Source: Paenibacillus ginsengarvi (GTDB lineage: Bacteria; Bacillota; Bacilli; Paenibacillales; NBRC-103111). Taken from it: a stretch of 38,242 nt of DNA. Position 1 is the stretch's first letter. Every line of letters starts with the position of its first letter. The notes below the pieces were generated by a model. That model did no database searches. It worked only from the letters and a program-made list of their open reading frames with translations, and had not been told where the DNA came from. Below are positions 34,916 to 38,242 of this stretch, in pieces. Position numbers and translations under genes: made by a program. Location: positions 1-38,242 of the forward strand of contig NZ_RBAH01000046.1 in NCBI RefSeq assembly GCF_003626695.1, written 5' to 3'.

Positions 34916-34952
34916 ATGAGTTCCACCCCTTTACTATTTTTGAACGCATCCT

Positions 34953-36113
34953 CTATTGCAGACGAACACGATCGCCGTCCTGCAATGGCTCGCCGCTCTC
35001 CACAACAATGAGTTCCCCTCCAAAGAGGCCTCCCGATTGGATCATCGTTTCCTTGTCATTCGTTTCACTTAAATCGATCTTGACTTTGCGTACTACGAAG
35101 ACATTGCCTAATGCGCCCCGTTGCTCTTCAATCTTATACACAAACTTGCCCTCCCGATCTTGATGAATCGTCGCATTGGAAATGATAAATCCCTCTTGGT
35201 GCGAGCGCTTCTCGAGTTTGACCCATGCCTGCTCACCCCCTTTCAATTCGGCATCAATTACCTTGATGCGAAGAACCTTCTAAGGAATGGTCTGGATCTT
35301 GCCCGCATCCGTACTCGATGAATTCTCGGTTCGCGGTTCCAAATTCGCTATTTCGTTAATTGTTCCATCCACGATACGGGTCTGTTCTTGGTTGGTATTG
35401 ACCTGGACTTCGATCTTTTCCCCGATCGATATCCCTAAGCCGGATAACAGCTTGGCATCGGCGGTTAGTTCAAACCAGTAACCCAAAAGATCGTTTGCAA
35501 TCAGAACATCCCCTTCTCCAGACACTAATCCTTCCACCGCGTTGATTTTCGTAATCCTACCATCGAACGGAGCCGTCAGTTCCTTCTGGCTTGTCAGTCG
35601 GTCTCTCAATTCTTCAATTTTACGTTCCTGCACGCCCAGATCGAGTTTGCGCGTTTCGATCTCGCGTTCCACTTTGCGAATCAGGAGTTCCTCCCCTTCC
35701 CTCGTTTCCTGAATGAACTGATCTACCGTATTTTGCAACTCGATTTTCTGTTTTTCCAAATGGGTGATTTCATCCTGCAATTCTCTCTCGGCGGATTTGC
35801 TGTCATAAGAGACCAGCTTTTGCCCCTTCTTCACACGGTCTCCTTCTTTTACGAGAATCTTCTGGATTTTCCAGCCGCCAGGATTCGATAGTTTCTCTTC
35901 GCCAACCGGGAGAAAGATGCCACTGTCTTCGAGCGTATGTACAAGACTTCCGTTCTTCGGCTTTTCCGTTCGCACTTTCGGCAAAGTAAGCGACTGCAGC
36001 GAGTTGCTGAATAACGTCAAAATCGCCAGCAACCCTATAAAAGCAATGAACGCGATTTGAATGTTTCGTTTTCCTCTTCTCTTGGCCGTCTCATTTTGCA
36101 ACTCCTTCTCCAC
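34953..36113 (-). pseudogene. HlyD/RND-type membrane-fusion adaptor, split by one amber codon
   Basis: From GTG 36113 (GGAGG eight bases upstream): one membrane helix (residues 21-40), a lipoyl-like part (GGWKIQKILVKEGDRVKKGQ), a coiled coil (about 110-180), the second lipoyl half (LTAPFDGRITKINAVEGLVS) and a barrel. A TAG at 35280-35282 then stops the frame. The same frame continues KVLRIKVIDAELKGGEQAWV through a typical adaptor C-terminal domain to a stop at 34953. One base change explains the break. Such adaptors normally belong to exporters, so its place inside a sugar importer operon is unusual. The truncated N-terminal protein may still be made. Confidence 0.82.
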
Positions 36114-36178
36114 GTTTTTCACCTCCTAACCGTTTTGCTTCAGCGAAACACGCCTCGTCAGTGTCGGCTCCGCAAAAC

Positions 36179-37075
36179 TTAGCCCTTGATACCGGACAAT
36201 TGAATACCTTCGATAAAATACGGTTCCGCGTATAGAAACAACAACACCATTGGAGTCATGTAAAGGATCGATGCAGCGAAAGCGACGCCCTGCTCTCCCT
36301 CGTTGATCCTCGATAAATAAACAGATAGCGGCTGCTTGAACGAATCGTTCAGAAAAACAAGAGGCTGCTCAACCATGTTCCAATAATCGACGAATAGCAG
36401 AATGACAAGCGCGGCTATACCCGGTTTGATCATGGGGACGATGATCGTAGAGAAAATCCGCAAATGGCTGGCACCGTCAAGCTTGGCCGCTTCGATATAG
36501 GCATACGGGATTTGCAGCATGAACTGGCGCAGCATGAATACGCCGAAAGCCGCGAATATGCCGGGCCATATAATCGCCCCCGAACTGTTCAGCAACCCCA
36601 AGGTATCCGCCATTATGTAATTCGGCACGAGCGTCACTTGGAACGGCATGAGCATCGATAAGAGATAAACAATGAACAGCGTATCGCGGCCGCGAAAATG
36701 CAGCTTGGAGAACGCATATGCGGCAAGCGCCGCTACAAGGGTCTGGCCTGTGATGATCGGTATTACCATAAACACCGAATTCCAGAACATCGTTAGAAAT
36801 TTCGGGCTGTTTACCAGCACTTTTCCGTACTGCTCTAAAGAGACTTGATCCGGCAGTAATTTTAAATTAACAAATGGATTGACAGTCCCTGCAGCCGCTT
36901 CGTTCATTTTCCCGATGGGACCGTAATTGATTCCAATTTCTAGTTCTGTCATAAGCGAATTTGTAAAAGTGATTACGATCGGGAAGAGTAACAGGACCGC
37001 TATAGCGCCCATGACGACCGTTAACGCGTTTTTTTGCAAACGTTTGGTTCTTCTCAAACCTTTGGTAACTTGCAA
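36179..37075 (-). CDS. CUT1 sugar ABC permease (MalG-like)
   Basis: 298 residues with six membrane helices. The EAA loop YIEAAKLDGASHLRIFSTII is followed by VPMIKPG, as in MalG-type subunits. A long periplasmic loop after helix 1 (about 45-85) is somewhat enlarged. It starts with TTG 37075, nine bases after GGAGG. It lies 18 bases downstream of the first permease and 65 bases before the adaptor gene. Confidence 0.88.
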   Translation of the reverse strand: MQVTKGLRRTKRLQKNALTVVMGAIAVLLLFPIVITFTNSLMTELEIGINYGPIGKMNEAAAGTVNPFVNLKLLPDQVSLEQYGKVLVNSPKFLTMFWNSVFMVIPIITGQTLVAALAAYAFSKLHFRGRDTLFIVYLLSMLMPFQVTLVPNYIMADTLGLLNSSGAIIWPGIFAAFGVFMLRQFMLQIPYAYIEAAKLDGASHLRIFSTIIVPMIKPGIAALVILLFVDYWNMVEQPLVFLNDSFKQPLSVYLSRINEGEQGVAFAASILYMTPMVLLFLYAEPYFIEGIQLSGIKG

Positions 37076-37093
37076 TCGACCTTTCCTCCCCTA

Positions 37094-37975
37094 CTATTCC
37101 ATGAACTTCCTGTAGCGGCGTTCTAGCGCAAACAAACCCATGACGATCAGAAGAATACAACCAACCATCAAAGTCGCCGCCGCGGTCATCTTCTGAATGT
37201 CCAGCGACGCGAACATGTTGTTCATATAATGCTGCAGCATATAGATACTGTCATGCGGATAATCGCCTGCGATCAAATACGTTTCCCGAAATACTTTAAA
37301 CGAATTAATGATCGACATCATGACGACAAAGAACGTAGTGGACGTGAGATTGACCAGCGTAATACTGGCAAACTGCCGTAAGCGCCCTGCGCCTTCCACT
37401 TGGGCGGTTTCATAATAATCCTTAGGTATTTGCTGCAGTCCAGCCAGAAATAAAATCACGTTGTAACCGATGTTCTTCCATAAATAAACAACAATCACCA
37501 CATTTCGAGCGGCATTGCTTTTCATCCAATCCACGCGGTCGAACCCGAAGAGATTCAGCCAAGCATTCATTGACCCGTTCCAATCGAACAGCATTTGCCA
37601 GATCAGAATAATCGAGGCGACTGGGACGACAAGTGGCATCACATAGGAAGTTCTGAGCCATTTTCGAAAATATACATTTTCATTCAGCAGCATCGCCAAA
37701 CTTAGCGACAACACAAGCATCAAAGGGACACTAACTGCGCTAAAATAAAACGTATTTGATGCCGCCTTACGGAAGGAACTACTCGCCAGCAGTTCGCGGT
37801 AATTATCCAATCCGACAAAATGACCGCCGACCGAACTATCCATAAAAGAGTAAACGACACCCATGACAAATGGGATCAGATAGAACAGCCCAAATCCGAT
37901 ACCGCTTGGCCCCAGGAATAGCCATGCCACTGTCGAATCCTTGCGTAACACATGCCGCAAACCCCACTTCTTCAT
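37094..37975 (-). CDS. CUT1 sugar ABC permease (MalF/UgpA-like)
   Basis: 293 residues with six membrane helices. It begins WLFLGPSGIGFGLFYLIPFV, typical of this subunit, and has the EAA loop YETAQVEGAGRLRQFASITL. GGAGG lies nine bases before ATG 37975. It is the first gene of the four-gene importer/adaptor operon. The promoter region carries the box shared with the two-component system. Confidence 0.88.
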   Translation of the reverse strand: MKKWGLRHVLRKDSTVAWLFLGPSGIGFGLFYLIPFVMGVVYSFMDSSVGGHFVGLDNYRELLASSSFRKAASNTFYFSAVSVPLMLVLSLSLAMLLNENVYFRKWLRTSYVMPLVVPVASIILIWQMLFDWNGSMNAWLNLFGFDRVDWMKSNAARNVVIVVYLWKNIGYNVILFLAGLQQIPKDYYETAQVEGAGRLRQFASITLVNLTSTTFFVVMMSIINSFKVFRETYLIAGDYPHDSIYMLQHYMNNMFASLDIQKMTAAATLMVGCILLIVMGLFALERRYRKFME

Positions 37976-38021
37976 TCATCATTTCCTCCTGCCCTCTGTG
38001 AATCCAGGATAAGTTGAAATG

Positions 38022-38060
38022 TTTAAATAAGAAGTAGGGTAAATATAAAGTTTTTATAAA
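38022..38060 (-). promoter_or_regulatory. Conserved promoter box, importer/HlyD operon
   Basis: A 39-base segment, TTTAAATAAGAAGTAGGG followed by AT-rich DNA, about 47 bases upstream of the first permease. It is nearly identical to 33488-33526 and in the same orientation relative to its gene, so it is likely a shared regulator site. Confidence 0.7.
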
Positions 38061-38117
38061 ATACCTGTAATATTTTGCCATCTTCTTCGAATGTGTTTGT
38101 TTGAGAGGTTAACGAAA

Positions 38118-38242
38118 GTAGAGTAAAGGGCTGGGTTGGCCAGCCCCTCCTCATCAAACCGTACGTGCGGTTTTCCCGCATACGGCTTTCCGACGTTCTT
38201 CACCCAGGGCAGTACGGCTTACCCAAGTGCATACTGTTTTTA
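38118..38242 (-). mobile_element. 3' end of a group II intron (cut by the window edge)
   Basis: On the minus strand AAGCCGTATGCGGGAAAACC and GCACGTACGGTTT (about 38157-38189) form the domain V hairpin, with its AGC base, GAAA-type loop and bulge. Domain VI-like GGGGCTGG/CCAGCCC follows, then CTCTAC, the probable intron end near 38118. The reverse-transcriptase gene would lie beyond the right edge. Confidence 0.8.

Overview
The window looks like chromosomal DNA of a spore-forming Bacillota, most likely Paenibacillus or a close relative. This is inferred from several things. Shine-Dalgarno sites are strong (GGAGG-type). There are five solute-binding proteins. Two of the sugar-type binding proteins have no local permease, and the sugar importer that does have permeases has no local ATPase. 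A long SLH-domain surface protein is present, as are GntR/FadR and OmpR regulators, dispersed intergenic hairpin repeats and a group II intron. No rRNA, tRNA or CRISPR array was seen.

Layout. 1-890: edge of a minus-strand gene, a decayed GNAT acetyltransferase and a frameshifted small gene. 1080-1874: an alpha/beta hydrolase. 2005-14862: one apparently uninterrupted minus-strand operon of 11 genes: GntR regulator, gamma-glutamyl-GABA hydrolase, polyamine-type ABC importer (binding protein, two permeases, ATPase), a family 5 binding protein without a signal peptide, aldehyde dehydrogenase, GABA aminotransferase, a second aldehyde dehydrogenase and malic enzyme, ending in a strong terminator. 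Together they would take up a polyamine-like compound and convert gamma-glutamylated aminoaldehyde via GABA and succinic semialdehyde to succinate, with malic enzyme linking to pyruvate. The first two Puu-pathway enzymes are not in the operon.

15088-17517: a FadR/FCD regulator followed by an orphan sugar-binding lipoprotein. Both promoters carry the same palindromic operator core. 17848-21561: an S-layer-type protein with tandem Ig-like domains, three of them in near-identical 264-nt units. 21700-26700: an AT-rich accessory stretch full of broken genes (IS256-type transposase, tyrosine recombinase, two ankyrin proteins, Imm10-like immunity protein, VOC protein, Nudix hydrolase) plus a recognisable cyclic-di-GMP-I riboswitch with its terminator but no intact target gene. 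26890-27320 and 31102-31262: unusual palindromic repeat elements built from short words such as TTCTTGTC.

27404-29574: XRE regulator plus another orphan sugar-binding lipoprotein. 29861-30889: an esterase of the acetyl-xylan-esterase type. 31621-33406: a two-component system. 33584-37975: a sugar-type (CUT1) importer operon that also contains an HlyD/RND-type membrane-fusion adaptor, split by one in-frame stop codon. A 39-nt box is shared between the promoter regions of the two-component system and the importer operon, which suggests co-regulation. The right edge holds the 3' end of a group II intron.
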